From NCBI RefSeq assembly GCF_000023465.1, contig NC_014041.1, positions 1,571,001-1,635,000 on the forward strand: a stretch of DNA of 64,000 nt, given 5' to 3'. The notes under the pieces are model-generated. The model saw only the letters and a list, made by a program, of their open reading frames with translations. It was not told the origin of the DNA and did not search any database. Numbering within the stretch: the first letter of the stretch is position 1; the number at the start of each line of letters is the position of its first letter. Of the stretch, positions 1 to 9,422 are shown piece after piece. Made by a program: the position numbers and the translations under genes. Source of the stretch: Zunongwangia profunda SM-A87. GTDB taxonomy: Bacteria > Bacteroidota > Bacteroidia > Flavobacteriales > Flavobacteriaceae.

Positions 1-1
1 C

Positions 2-898
2 GCTAACCTTGTTTTCTTTTTATATTGGTTAGTGCGAATGAAGCGACAAATGATATTGTCTCTGTTAATTATGATCGTGGGGTTTGGCTTTGCTTCTAAG
101 TTCTATAGATGGCCATTTAGCGATGATAATACTAGGGGAGAATATTCTATAATGAATTATAATGTTAGGATGTTCAATAAATCAAATTGGACGGATGAAA
201 AGAATATTCCTGAAAAAATTAATGATATAATCAAGGAAGCAGACCCAGATATTTTAACTATAGAAGAATATTACAAAAATGAATACCTGGAAAAAAAATA
301 TCCCTATAAATTTATCAAATATCGCTCTGATAAATCATCTTTTGGGCAGGCCATATTTTCTAAGTTTCCGTTGCTTGCCAAGCGGTCTTTAGATTTTCAT
401 GTTGATAATTTCACTGGTGATAATAATAATGCCATATTCACTGATATTATTATAAAAAAGGATACCATACGACTTTATAATATACATTTTCAGAGTTTAC
501 AAGTAACCGAGGATGTTCAGGAGGTCGATAATTTTAAAAATAAACAGGAATCCAAAAAAGTAATAAAAAATATATCGAGCGGATTTGTTAGGCAGCAAAA
601 CCAGTCAGAAAGAGTGAAACGTTCTATTGATTCTTCAGAATACCCGGTTATAATTAGCGGCGATTTTAATAACACAGCTTTTTCCTATACTTATAACCAG
701 GTTAGAAATGATCGGTTTCAGGATGCTTTTGTAAAAAAAGGAGCAGGATTTAGCAGTACTTATAATTTGAATTATTTTCCGCTAAGGATTGATTTTCATT
801 TACTGGATACTGTTTTTGAAATTAATTCCTATGAACGAATTAAAGTACCTTACTCTGATCATTACCCAATTTTAACCACTTTTTCAATTAAAAATTAA
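2..898 (+). CDS. Endonuclease/exonuclease/phosphatase family protein, 5' end outside window
   Basis: Predicted membrane-anchored metal-dependent phosphodiesterase of the exonuclease-endonuclease-phosphatase (EEP) superfamily; the substrate is unknown. The reading frame is open to the left edge (ANLVFFLYWLVRMKRQ...), which matches the second hydrophobic segment of flavobacterial EEP proteins with several N-terminal TM helices. The GTG at 32 is therefore probably internal and the gene starts before the window. Visible motifs are MNYNVRMFN (start of the EEP fold), TIEEYY, NIHFQSLQ, ISGDFNNT (metal/catalytic Asp-Asn) and the C-terminal PYSDHYPI with the catalytic His. The 3' end overlaps the convergent WbqC gene by 11 bp. 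The family call is firm; the role is not known. Confidence 0.85.
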   Translation, partial: ANLVFFLYWLVRMKRQMILSLLIMIVGFGFASKFYRWPFSDDNTRGEYSIMNYNVRMFNKSNWTDEKNIPEKINDIIKEADPDILTIEEYYKNEYLEKKYPYKFIKYRSDKSSFGQAIFSKFPLLAKRSLDFHVDNFTGDNNNAIFTDIIIKKDTIRLYNIHFQSLQVTEDVQEVDNFKNKQESKKVIKNISSGFVRQQNQSERVKRSIDSSEYPVIISGDFNNTAFSYTYNQVRNDRFQDAFVKKGAGFSSTYNLNYFPLRIDFHLLDTVFEINSYERIKVPYSDHYPILTTFSIKN

Positions 899-1541
899 AA
901 TTAGGTAGGTTCTGTCTTTCAAGGAATTCTAAACTTTGTGGTCCTAAATTAAAAATCAAATCCAGAATGCTAAGATTGTTTATAAACTGGTGTTTAGTTT
1001 CAAACACCTGTGGATAACGATCAGACAAAAAATTAAAATCTTTTTTGGCTGAAATCAGATGTCGGCCATTATCCATTCCTTTAGGAATTCGAAAATATTC
1101 TTCAGATTTTTTTATTTCAGGTTCAATTCCCAGTGCATCAAAAACAAACGCCTGGCACCGGTAATTAAAATCCATTAAATGGGAAAATTGATCTTCATAC
1201 AAGTAAATGAGTTCATCTTCGTAAAATTCAAAGAATGGAGAGGTTTGGTAAGATGCTTTTAAAGCACGCCAATGTTGCTTCTGCCATTCGAATGAATTAT
1301 CGATCAGCACCTCTTTATACAGTTGACGCCCATCAGATTCTGCCCCGGTAAGCGATGATTTATGCTTAATGGGAATGTTTAGTAATAATTTTCCATTAGC
1401 ATCATAGATATACATCCGGTTACGATGGGTCTGTTTTTGATAACTATCAAAGTTTTCAAAAACTATTTTTTCATATTGCGCAATCACGGCGTACTGCGAA
1501 ACAGGACCAAAATAGGCCGGATGTAATAAAACAGTATCCAT
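888..1541 (-). CDS. WbqC-like family protein
   Basis: A 217-aa protein matching the WbqC-like family, found in surface polysaccharide clusters and widely in Bacteroidetes. Family members are thought to act in sugar or peptidoglycan modification, but the reaction is not established here. Family hallmarks are the N-terminal LLHPAYFGPVSQYA and the central basic/aromatic region with IPIKHKSS and WQKQHWRALKASYQTSPFF. There is no signal peptide, so it is probably cytosolic. It starts 1 nt after the lepB stop codon, so it is almost certainly co-transcribed with lepB. Its tail overlaps the convergent EEP gene. Confidence 0.85.
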   Translation of the reverse strand: MDTVLLHPAYFGPVSQYAVIAQYEKIVFENFDSYQKQTHRNRMYIYDANGKLLLNIPIKHKSSLTGAESDGRQLYKEVLIDNSFEWQKQHWRALKASYQTSPFFEFYEDELIYLYEDQFSHLMDFNYRCQAFVFDALGIEPEIKKSEEYFRIPKGMDNGRHLISAKKDFNFLSDRYPQVFETKHQFINNLSILDLIFNLGPQSLEFLERQNLPNFNF

Positions 1542-1542
1542 T

Positions 1543-3120
1543 TTAAGAATCTGATTTTTTACGTTTTCTGAAATAATTAAAACCGAAGAAAATCACGAGT
1601 AAAATTAGGAAATATGGGAGATAGGATACAGGTTTACCTTCCCCTTTAACCGTTGTAAACATTCTATCCCATCGAATACCATCTAAGAAACCAGAGGCAT
1701 ATTTATCTTTACTAAACCATATAAAAACCGGTTTACCTACCACATGGTTGTAGGGTACGTATCCCCAACTACGGCTATCTTCACTGTTATGACGATTATC
1801 ACCCATCATCCAGTAATAATCCTGTTTAAAAGTATAAGAATCGAAAGGTTGGCCATTTAAAAGTACCTGGGTACCGTTTAGGCTGATTTTATTATCGATT
1901 CCCATTTCGCTGCCTTCATAAACTTCAATGATTCGGCGGTAATAAGGTAAAGATTCTGGAGTAATTTTTACGGTTTTCCCCGCTTCAGGAATATAGATCG
2001 GGCCAAAGTAATCCAGATTATATCGCTTTTTCTTATCGTTAGGGAATAAGCTGGCTGTTTTTTGATCTTCAGGATAAACCCGTCTTTCCAGAGTTTTGAT
2101 ATACGGATTATTTTTCAATCTTTCTTCAGCCTCTTCAGGAAGTGCAGAGATTATAAACTCGTTGGTTGCTTTGTTGTAGTAGAAACCATCAGTAATATCA
2201 TACATTTGATACATGTACTGCGGAGTAAGTTCCTGCCCATTAGTAGTTCCCTGATAAGAATATTGTGGCTTCGCCCTTTCAGATAACTGAAGGGGTTGCC
2301 CGTTAATATGAATTTTACCAGCTATAATTTCTAAAGAATCGCCAGGTGTGGCTACGCAACGTTTTACGTAATTCGATTTTTTATCGATTGGCTTATGATA
2401 ATATTTCCCGTCACCATACTGGTGAAAAGCGTTTACGGTATCTACAGGCCAGTTAAAAACCACGATATCATTTTTCTTCACTTTTTCGAAACCCGGTAAT
2501 CGGAAATATGGGATTTGAGGTTCTGAGAGATAAGATTTAATACCTATGCCGGGTATGGTATCATGTACCATAGGAAAAGCTATGGGAGTTTGCGGAATTC
2601 TTGCCCCATAGTGAAACTTACTTACAAAAAGATAATCACCAACTAGAAGGGTTTTTTCTAGCGAAGAGGTAGGAATGGTGAAAGGCTGCATAAAATAACC
2701 GTGGACTATAGTGGCTGCCACCACAGCAAATAAAATGGAACTTACCCATTCTCCAACGGTTGTTTTTGGTTTTATACTCCTATCTTTTATGTGTTTTACA
2801 TCCTGGGTATAATTAACATAATAAATATAAAAGCCTAGTGTGAGTATTCCTAACCAGGTATCCAAGCTGCTGTTTTTTCCAAAACTTCTTAAAGTTTCTA
2901 CCCAAATTACCGGGAACATAATAAGATTTACAATAGGAATAAATAGCAAAATTACCCACCACCACGGGCGATTAATGATTTTCATCAAAATTACCGCATT
3001 GTAAACTGGAACTAATGCTTCCCATGCTTTTCTATCTGCTTTTTGATATAATTTCCAGGTTCCTGCAAAATGAATCACCTGCACAACCAGAAAGAAAATA
3101 AACCACTCTGTAAATGTCAT
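1543..3120 (-). CDS. lepB: Signal peptidase I, long flavobacterial form
   Basis: Cleaves Sec and Tat signal peptides at the outer face of the inner membrane with a Ser/Lys dyad. At 525 aa it is much longer than typical bacterial LepB. Residues 1-105 form an extra multi-helix DUF5684-like membrane domain, and a C-terminal TM helix (about 503-518) is present. The catalytic Ser lies in IPTSSLEKT (Ser153), the general-base Lys in YVKRCVATPGD (Lys253), and box E is GDNRHNSEDSRSWG. A large insertion (about 270-420) separates the boxes, as in other Bacteroidetes homologues. It sits downstream of the parAB-dapB block with a 115-nt gap and one nucleotide before wbqC. Confidence 0.95.
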   Translation of the reverse strand: MTFTEWFIFFLVVQVIHFAGTWKLYQKADRKAWEALVPVYNAVILMKIINRPWWWVILLFIPIVNLIMFPVIWVETLRSFGKNSSLDTWLGILTLGFYIYYVNYTQDVKHIKDRSIKPKTTVGEWVSSILFAVVAATIVHGYFMQPFTIPTSSLEKTLLVGDYLFVSKFHYGARIPQTPIAFPMVHDTIPGIGIKSYLSEPQIPYFRLPGFEKVKKNDIVVFNWPVDTVNAFHQYGDGKYYHKPIDKKSNYVKRCVATPGDSLEIIAGKIHINGQPLQLSERAKPQYSYQGTTNGQELTPQYMYQMYDITDGFYYNKATNEFIISALPEEAEERLKNNPYIKTLERRVYPEDQKTASLFPNDKKKRYNLDYFGPIYIPEAGKTVKITPESLPYYRRIIEVYEGSEMGIDNKISLNGTQVLLNGQPFDSYTFKQDYYWMMGDNRHNSEDSRSWGYVPYNHVVGKPVFIWFSKDKYASGFLDGIRWDRMFTTVKGEGKPVSYLPYFLILLVIFFGFNYFRKRKKSDS

Positions 3121-3235
3121 ATCTTATTATTTCCCTGTTAGTATACCTAAAAGGATATTCGTTACTATTATTTTTCTTTTAAAAGACTTCTTACAAGCTG
3201 CTTTATGCTATAAAATTAATTTGAATACGGTATTT

Positions 3236-3952
3236 TTATTCAAGTAGGCTGGAAAGTACATCTTTCATGGTATATACGCCGGTCTTTCCTTTAATCCATT
3301 CTGCAGCGACTACGGCTCCCTTAGCAAATCCTTCTCTAGAATGCGCGGTATGCATAATTTCTATATCGTCGATTCTTGAGGTATAACTTACGGTATGGGT
3401 ACCCGGCACATCTTCTATTCGTTTTGCGAAAACCGGAATTTCATTATCATTAGCTTTTTCCAGATGCCATCCCTTTTTTCTTTCGTTCACTTCAATAATT
3501 TGTTCGGCAAGGCTTATGGCCGTACCACTGGGAGCATCTAATTTTTTGGTATGATGTATTTCTTCAATTTCTACGCCATATTCCTCTAGATTCTTCATCA
3601 TTCCTGCTAATTTCTTATTAAGCTCAAAGAATATATTCACGCCTAACGAAAAATTACTGGCATAAATAAATGCAGCTTTGTGTTCATCACATATTTTTAC
3701 CGCTTCTTCGTATCGGTCTAACCAGCCAGTAGTGCCGGAAATCACAGGAATACCTGCTTTAAAACAAGTAGTGATATTTTTGAAAGCAGCGTCCGGAATA
3801 CTAAAATCGATGGCCGCATCAATTTCTAGTTCTTCTAAACTATAACTTTCTATATTTTTATCGATTTTCAGTACAACTTCGTGTCCACGGTCTAAAGCGA
3901 TATTTTCAATTGCTTTTCCCATTCTTCCGTATCCTAAAAGTGCTATTTTCAT
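3236..3952 (-). CDS. dapB: 4-hydroxy-tetrahydrodipicolinate reductase
   Basis: Reduces 4-hydroxy-tetrahydrodipicolinate with NAD(P)H in the diaminopimelate/lysine pathway, which also supplies peptidoglycan precursors; cytosolic. The 238-aa length is normal for Bacteroidetes. The Rossmann motif GYGRMGKAIE is at residues 7-16 and SGTTGW near 72-77. The catalytic signature HHTKKLDAPSGTA is at 133-145 (His133 and Lys137 by alignment with the E. coli HHxxK motif). It follows the DUF5683 gene by 2 nt, so it belongs to the parA-parB transcription unit. Confidence 0.97.
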   Translation of the reverse strand: MKIALLGYGRMGKAIENIALDRGHEVVLKIDKNIESYSLEELEIDAAIDFSIPDAAFKNITTCFKAGIPVISGTTGWLDRYEEAVKICDEHKAAFIYASNFSLGVNIFFELNKKLAGMMKNLEEYGVEIEEIHHTKKLDAPSGTAISLAEQIIEVNERKKGWHLEKANDNEIPVFAKRIEDVPGTHTVSYTSRIDDIEIMHTAHSREGFAKGAVVAAEWIKGKTGVYTMKDVLSSLLE

Positions 3953-3954
3953 GT

Positions 3955-4554
3955 CTAAAATTTAAAATTCAGGGAAAATCCATAGTTAGACTTTCCTGTG
4001 AATTTATCGAGATTATAATTCGGTTTTAAACTTAAGTCTTCGCTTACGTTAAATTGTTGCAGGTGGGCATCAACATTGGCATCAATAATATTTAATGCGT
4101 AAAAGCCTATAGCCACTAATATCGAAATTTCCTTATTACGTTGATAAAGTTCCTGGGCGCTACGCAATCCCTGGTCTGATATTCTTCCCGCAAACTCATC
4201 TTCTTTTCCGGCTAGGCGCTGTTTATAAGCCGTACGATAGCGATCGTATTGTTTATCGTTATCGATATAAAAATAAACAGGAATCCCTATTCCCGCGTAT
4301 ACTAGTGGCACTTTCCAGATCCTGCCATTATAAATCTGCCCCAAACCTGGTAGAATAGCAGAATAAAATGCAGCTTTAGCGGGTGCTAAGGCATTATATG
4401 GTTTATAATCCTGTTCCTTTTTTAAGGCTGCTGGCGCTTCTGGACTTGCGATTACCGTTGGTTTTTCTACAGACAGTGAATCATTTTCCTGAGCGGTAAG
4501 CTGTAATGTAAGTAGAAGCAGGAACAATAGCGGAAGTAGCTGCTTACTCTTCAC
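3955..4554 (-). CDS. DUF5683 domain protein, exported or membrane-associated
   Basis: A 199-aa protein with an N-terminal signal peptide (KQLLPLLFLLLLTLQLTAQ) followed by the DUF5683 region. Its recognisable core is SAILPGLGQIYNGRIWKVPLVYAG with a hydrophobic helix, then YIDNDKQYDRYR and a second hydrophobic stretch SILVAIGFYALNIIDANVDA. The biochemical function is unknown. In Flavobacteriia this family sits between parB and dapB, exactly as here. The start overlaps the 3' end of parB by 11 bp, which suggests translational coupling. Confidence 0.85.
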   Translation of the reverse strand: MKSKQLLPLLFLLLLTLQLTAQENDSLSVEKPTVIASPEAPAALKKEQDYKPYNALAPAKAAFYSAILPGLGQIYNGRIWKVPLVYAGIGIPVYFYIDNDKQYDRYRTAYKQRLAGKEDEFAGRISDQGLRSAQELYQRNKEISILVAIGFYALNIIDANVDAHLQQFNVSEDLSLKPNYNLDKFTGKSNYGFSLNFKF

Positions 4555-5443
4555 CCTGAATTAATTTTTTAATTCGATTAAATTCTTCTTCAGATGAAAA
4601 AGGAATAGTTAGTTTCCCTTTCCCGTTTTTCTGAACTTTTACATCAACCTTGGTCCCCAGGTAATCTGTAAATTCTTTAATACTTTTCTTGTAGGTAACC
4701 GGTATGGCAGGCTTTGATACCGTTTTTGGTTCAGGTCCGTTTTTAGCTTCTTTTACCAGTTTTTCGGTATCTCTTACAGATAATGAATTCTTTAAGATTT
4801 TTTCGTAGATCTCCAGTTGTATCTGCGGATCATCCACGTTAATCAGCGCTCTACCATGGCCCATTCCCAAAAAGCCATCCCGCATTCCCGTTTGGATGAT
4901 AGGGTCTAGTTTTAAAAGGCGTAAATAGTTGGCGATGGTCGATCGGTTTTTACCTACACGCTCACTAAGCTGTTCCTGGGTAAGGCTAATCTCATCGATT
5001 AGTCTTTGGTAGGAGAGTGCAATTTCTATTGGATCAAGATCCTGACGCTGAATATTTTCAACCAAAGCCATTTCAAGGCTTTCCTGGTCGTTAGCAATTC
5101 GAATATAAGCCGGGATGGTTTCTAAACCGATTAATTTTGAAGCTCTATAACGACGCTCTCCGGAAACCAACTGGTATTTATCGAAATCCAGTTTTCTAAC
5201 GGTAATGGGCTGGATTACCCCAAGTTCTTTTATAGAACTACCTAATTCTCGTAAGGCATCTTCATTAAAACTGGTTCTTGGCTGAAATGGATTTACTTCG
5301 ATTGAAGATAATTCCAACTCAACAATATGCCCCACCAACTTATCTGCATTTTTATCTTCGGCTGAATTTATATCGTTTTGAGGATCTTTCAATAGCGCAG
5401 AAAGACCTCTACCAAGTGCCTGTTTTTTTGTAGCCTTCGCCAT
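4544..5443 (-). CDS. parB: Chromosome partitioning protein ParB
   Basis: CTP-dependent DNA clamp that loads at parS sites and works with ParA in origin segregation. At 299 aa it has the N-terminal GLGRGLSALL-type leader (ALGRGLSALLKD), the ParB/sulfiredoxin-like CTPase domain with NPFQPRTSF and GERRYRASK, a central helix-turn-helix (LSERVGKNRSTIANYLRLLKL) and a C-terminal dimerisation region rich in Lys/Glu. It lies 3 nt downstream of parA in the same operon. I found no canonical parS 16-mer in the window by eye. Confidence 0.96.
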   Translation of the reverse strand: MAKATKKQALGRGLSALLKDPQNDINSAEDKNADKLVGHIVELELSSIEVNPFQPRTSFNEDALRELGSSIKELGVIQPITVRKLDFDKYQLVSGERRYRASKLIGLETIPAYIRIANDQESLEMALVENIQRQDLDPIEIALSYQRLIDEISLTQEQLSERVGKNRSTIANYLRLLKLDPIIQTGMRDGFLGMGHGRALINVDDPQIQLEIYEKILKNSLSVRDTEKLVKEAKNGPEPKTVSKPAIPVTYKKSIKEFTDYLGTKVDVKVQKNGKGKLTIPFSSEEEFNRIKKLIQGEE

Positions 5444-5446
5444 CCT

Positions 5447-6211
5447 CTAACTGTTTTTCTTAATAATTTCGTGCGCCAAACTTAAGTAATTTGTAGCCCC
5501 TTTACTAGACGCATCGTAATTAATTATACTTTCACCATAACTTGGAGCCTCACTTAAACGCACATTTCGCTGAATGATTGTTTCAAAAACCATTTCATCA
5601 AAATGTTTTTGAACTTCTTCCACCACCTGATTGGAAAGTCGAAGACGGCTATCGTACATCGTTAATAATAAGCCTTCAATATCCAGTTTATTATTGTGTA
5701 TTTTTTGGACGCTTTTTATGGTATTCAGTAATTTACCTAAACCTTCTAAAGCAAAATATTCACATTGAATAGGGATAATTACAGAATCTGAAGCGGTTAA
5801 GGCATTTAATGTTAATAATCCCAGAGAAGGAGCACAGTCTATTAAAATATAATCGTATAGTTCTTTAAGCGGAGTAATTACTTTTTTAAGCATCGACTCC
5901 CTGTTTTCCTGATCTACGAGTTCAATTTCAATAGCTACCAAATCGATATGGGCAGGTATCAAATCCAGATTTGGAGAACTGGTTTGCATAATCGCTTTTT
6001 CTGGAGTAATAGAATGCTCCAGTAGCTGATAGGTTCCCAATTCTATTTCTTCAACATCAATTCCTAATCCTGAAGTGGCGTTGGCCTGGGGATCGGCATC
6101 AATAAGAAGGACCTTTTTTTCTAAAACACCAAGGGAAGCAGCAAGATTTACTGAAGTTGTAGTTTTACCTACTCCACCTTTCTGATTGGCAATAGCGATG
6201 ATTTTACCCAT
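5447..6211 (-). CDS. parA: Chromosome partitioning ATPase ParA (Soj type)
   Basis: MinD/ParA-family ATPase that binds DNA non-specifically and moves ParB-parS complexes. The 254-aa size and the lack of an N-terminal HTH fit the chromosomal (type Ib-like) class. The deviant Walker A motif KGGVGKTT is at residues 11-18, the Walker A' region is LLIDADPQANATSGLG and Walker B is YILIDCAPSLG. It is the first gene of a leftward unit parA-parB-DUF5683-dapB. The roughly 100 nt between it and the SDR gene probably hold the operon promoter, but no consensus box is convincing. Confidence 0.96.
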   Translation of the reverse strand: MGKIIAIANQKGGVGKTTTSVNLAASLGVLEKKVLLIDADPQANATSGLGIDVEEIELGTYQLLEHSITPEKAIMQTSSPNLDLIPAHIDLVAIEIELVDQENRESMLKKVITPLKELYDYILIDCAPSLGLLTLNALTASDSVIIPIQCEYFALEGLGKLLNTIKSVQKIHNNKLDIEGLLLTMYDSRLRLSNQVVEEVQKHFDEMVFETIIQRNVRLSEAPSYGESIINYDASSKGATNYLSLAHEIIKKNS

Positions 6212-6312
6212 TAATTTGTATCAATTTTTGAAGGTAAAAATACAATTTATTATAGGTTTATAAAATCATTTTGTTAACAGCTTTTTCAAAAACTTTAACA
6301 ATCGCAAAAAAA

Positions 6313-7194
6313 TTAACCTCTTTTCTTCGCTTTAATCATTGCTTCCAGCTGATCCCACAATTCCTCGGGGATTGCTTCCAGCAAATTAAACTGCCCGGCG
6401 CCCTTCAACCATTCTCCGCCATCGATAGTGATTACCTCACCATTTACATAAGCAGAAAAGTCGGATACCAGATAAGCAGCAAGGTTGGCCAGTTCCTGAT
6501 GATCACCTACACGTTTTAGCGGTACTTTTTTGGCCAGATCGAATTTATCTTTTAGATCTCCGGGCAATAATCGATCCCAGGCTCCTTTGGTTGGGAATGG
6601 CCCGGGCGCAATCGCATTACACCTAATCCCGTATTTAGCCCATTCTACCGCCAGAGAGCGCGTCATGGCTAATACTCCCGCTTTTGCCGTTGCACTTGGT
6701 ACTACATAAGCAGAACCGGTCCAGGCATAAGTGGTGACAATATTTAGAATAGAGGTATTTTTAGTTTTTTTATCGATCCAGTGTTTTCCAAAAGCTAGTG
6801 TACAGTTTTTACTTCCTTTAAGCACAATATCAATAATAGTATCAAAGGCATTTGCCGAAAGACGCTCTGTAGGTGATATAAAATTTCCTGCGGCATTATT
6901 TAATAACACGTCTACTTCTCCAAATTCATCCAGCACCAATTGAAGCATTTGTTCTACTTCCTCATAGTTTCGCACATCACATTGCACGGGTAAACATTTT
7001 CCGCCGGTTTCCTGCTCTAATTCTGATGCTGTATTCTGAAGTTTCTCCAGATTTCTGGAAGAAATAGCTACGTTTGCTCCTAATTCCAGGAAATATTTGG
7101 TCATGGATTTACCAAGACCGCTTCCTCCGCCGGTTACAACAATTGTCTTACCCGATAAAGCCTCGTCACGCAGCATTTTTTTTGTAAAGTCCAT
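6313..7194 (-). CDS. SDR oxidoreductase, 2,4-dienoyl-CoA reductase-like
   Basis: Short-chain dehydrogenase/reductase of 293 aa. The cofactor motif TGGGSGLG is near residues 21-28 and NNAAGNF near 99. The active-site region is VVPSATAKAG, in which Lys is kept but the canonical Tyr of YxxxK is Ser. Exactly this arrangement, followed by EWAKYGIRCNAIAPGP and TKGAW, is typical of the DECR-type 2,4-dienoyl-CoA reductases that help degrade unsaturated fatty acids. Being next to the methylmalonyl-CoA mutase genes (101-nt gap) fits a role in acyl-CoA metabolism. The substrate is inferred from the family, not shown. Confidence 0.85.
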   Translation of the reverse strand: MDFTKKMLRDEALSGKTIVVTGGGSGLGKSMTKYFLELGANVAISSRNLEKLQNTASELEQETGGKCLPVQCDVRNYEEVEQMLQLVLDEFGEVDVLLNNAAGNFISPTERLSANAFDTIIDIVLKGSKNCTLAFGKHWIDKKTKNTSILNIVTTYAWTGSAYVVPSATAKAGVLAMTRSLAVEWAKYGIRCNAIAPGPFPTKGAWDRLLPGDLKDKFDLAKKVPLKRVGDHQELANLAAYLVSDFSAYVNGEVITIDGGEWLKGAGQFNLLEAIPEELWDQLEAMIKAKKRG

Positions 7195-7295
7195 TATTCT
7201 GAATTTGTAAGTTCAGCAATGAATTTACTTATATTTTTTCAGAATTTGAGGTAATCGACACTCAAAATTATGTATTTCGAAATCTGATAGCAGTA

Positions 7296-9419
7296 TTACT
7301 CATCAATTAAAATCTCCAGTAGTTGTATGGCGGCTTCGCTTATTTTAGTCCCGGGACCAAAAACAGCTACCGCGCCGGCATCAAATAGATATTGATAATC
7401 CTGCGATGGGATGACGCCACCTACGATCACCATAATGTCTTCACGACCTAAGCTTTTAAGTTCCTCTAAGACCTGGGGTACTAAAGTTTTATGCCCGGCA
7501 GCTAAAGAAGAAACTCCAAGGATATGCACATCATTTTCTACCGCTTGTTTAGCCGCTTCTTTAGGAGTTTGAAAAAGCGGACCAATATCCACATCAAAAC
7601 CTACATCAGCATAAGCTGTGGCCACAACTTTTGCACCGCGATCATGCCCATCCTGTCCCATCTTTGCAATCATAATTCTGGGTCGGCGCCCATCCTGCTC
7701 GGCAAATTTATCTGCGAGTTCTCTGGCTTTTTTAAAAAATTGATTGTCTTTCATTTCTTTAGAATACACTCCGCTGAATGATTGGATTTTTGCTTTATAT
7801 CGTCCAAAAACTTCTGCCAGGGCATCGCTTATTTCACCTAAAGTAGCTCTTTTTCGGGCCGCTTCAACAGCTAAAGCTAGTAAGTTTCCTTCATCTGATT
7901 TTGCAGCCTTAGTAAGATTTTTAAGCGCTTTTTCAACCTCAGTTTGGTTTCTTTCAGCCTTAATTTTTTCTAAGCGTGCAATTTGCTGACTGCGTACTGT
8001 TTGATTATCTACTTCCAGGGTGACCAGTTCATCTTCTTTTTGTAAACGGTATTTATTGGTTCCCACGATGATATCGGTTTCATTATCAATTCTGGCCTGT
8101 TTTCTGGCAGCGGCCTCTTCGATACGCATTTTCGGAATTCCGGCTTCAATTGCTTTGGTCATTCCGCCCAGGTCTTCAACTTCTTCAATTAATTTCCAGG
8201 CTTTTTCAGCAATAGCATTTGTTAAGCTTTCAACATAATAACTTCCGGCCCATGGATCTACCGTCCTGGTGATGGAGGTTTCCTGCTGAAGATGTAATTG
8301 TGTGTTTCTGGCAATTCGGGCTGAAAAATCTGTTGGCAATGCAATGGCTTCATCTAAAGCGTTGGTATGTAAGCTTTGTGTACCTCCAAAAGCTGCCGCT
8401 GCCGCTTCTATAGACGTACGCGCCACATTATTAAACGGATCCTGCTCGGTTAAACTCCAACCACTGGTTTGTGAATGTGTTCTTAGCGATAGACTTTTTG
8501 GATTTTTAGGATTGAATTGCTTTACCAGCTTTGCCCAAAGCATCCTGGCCGCGCGCATTTTTGCGATTTCCATAAAGTGATTCATCCCAATGGCCCAAAA
8601 GAACGAAAGTCGGGGTGCGAAACTATCGATATCCATTCCGGCTTCCAGACCTTTTCTAATATATTCCAGTCCGTCGGCAAGTGTATACGCCAGTTCAATA
8701 TCACAGGTAGCACCGGCTTCCTGCATATGATAGCCGGAAATACTAATACTGTTGAATTTTGGCATATGCTGCGAGGTATATTCAAAAATATCAGCAATGA
8801 TTTTCATGGAAGGAGTAGGAGGGTAGATATATGTATTTCTTACCATAAACTCCTTTAAAATGTCATTTTGGATGGTTCCTGATAGCTGTGCGGGTTTTAC
8901 ACCCTGCTCTTCAGCAGCAACAATATAAAATGCGAGGATAGGTAATACGGCACCGTTCATGGTCATGGAAACCGACATTTTATCGAGTGGAATCTGATCG
9001 AAAAGTATTTTCATATCCTCAACCGAATCGATGGCGACCCCGGCCTTTCCCACATCGCCCACCACGCGTTCATGATCACTATCGTAACCGCGATGCGTTG
9101 GCAGATCGAAAGCTACTGAAAGTCCTTTTTGCCCTGCGGCTAAATTTCTTCGATAAAAGGCATTACTTTCTTCAGCGGTAGAGAAACCTGCGTATTGTCT
9201 AATCGTCCAGGGACGTTGTACATACATGGTACTATAAGGGCCGCGAAGAAAGGGAGAGGTTCCCGCAATAAAATTAAGATGTTCAAAATTTTCTATATCT
9301 TCTTTAAAATACGAAGATTTGATATTGATTTCTTCGGGAGTTTCATAAGTCGAAATTGTAGATTTTGAACTTATTTTTTTATCGATTAACTGTAAATCTT
9401 TAAGGTTTTTTCTTCCCAT
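7296..9419 (-). CDS. mutB: Methylmalonyl-CoA mutase, catalytic (large) subunit
   Basis: Adenosylcobalamin-dependent isomerase that interconverts (R)-methylmalonyl-CoA and succinyl-CoA, linking propionyl-CoA to the TCA cycle. At 707 aa it has the complete TIM-barrel substrate domain ([21 protein letters not shown] near the N-terminus, [16 protein letters not shown] in the middle) and a C-terminal B12-binding domain from about residue 578. The axial-ligand motif DGHDRG has His592, and the following segments are GVSSLAAGH and VGGVIP. It lies 3 nt downstream of mutA, so the two subunits are co-transcribed. The symbol scpA is also used for this gene. Confidence 0.96.
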   Translation of the reverse strand: MGRKNLKDLQLIDKKISSKSTISTYETPEEINIKSSYFKEDIENFEHLNFIAGTSPFLRGPYSTMYVQRPWTIRQYAGFSTAEESNAFYRRNLAAGQKGLSVAFDLPTHRGYDSDHERVVGDVGKAGVAIDSVEDMKILFDQIPLDKMSVSMTMNGAVLPILAFYIVAAEEQGVKPAQLSGTIQNDILKEFMVRNTYIYPPTPSMKIIADIFEYTSQHMPKFNSISISGYHMQEAGATCDIELAYTLADGLEYIRKGLEAGMDIDSFAPRLSFFWAIGMNHFMEIAKMRAARMLWAKLVKQFNPKNPKSLSLRTHSQTSGWSLTEQDPFNNVARTSIEAAAAAFGGTQSLHTNALDEAIALPTDFSARIARNTQLHLQQETSITRTVDPWAGSYYVESLTNAIAEKAWKLIEEVEDLGGMTKAIEAGIPKMRIEEAAARKQARIDNETDIIVGTNKYRLQKEDELVTLEVDNQTVRSQQIARLEKIKAERNQTEVEKALKNLTKAAKSDEGNLLALAVEAARKRATLGEISDALAEVFGRYKAKIQSFSGVYSKEMKDNQFFKKARELADKFAEQDGRRPRIMIAKMGQDGHDRGAKVVATAYADVGFDVDIGPLFQTPKEAAKQAVENDVHILGVSSLAAGHKTLVPQVLEELKSLGREDIMVIVGGVIPSQDYQYLFDAGAVAVFGPGTKISEAAIQLLEILIDE

Positions 9420-9422
9420 GAC

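Noticed and set aside
4544..6211. Search for a parS site near parAB
   Set aside because: No 16-bp palindrome like the canonical parS was found by eye in this region.
7524..9181. Several plus-strand open frames of 60-110 codons within mutB
   Set aside because: They are antisense shadows of a well-supported conserved gene.
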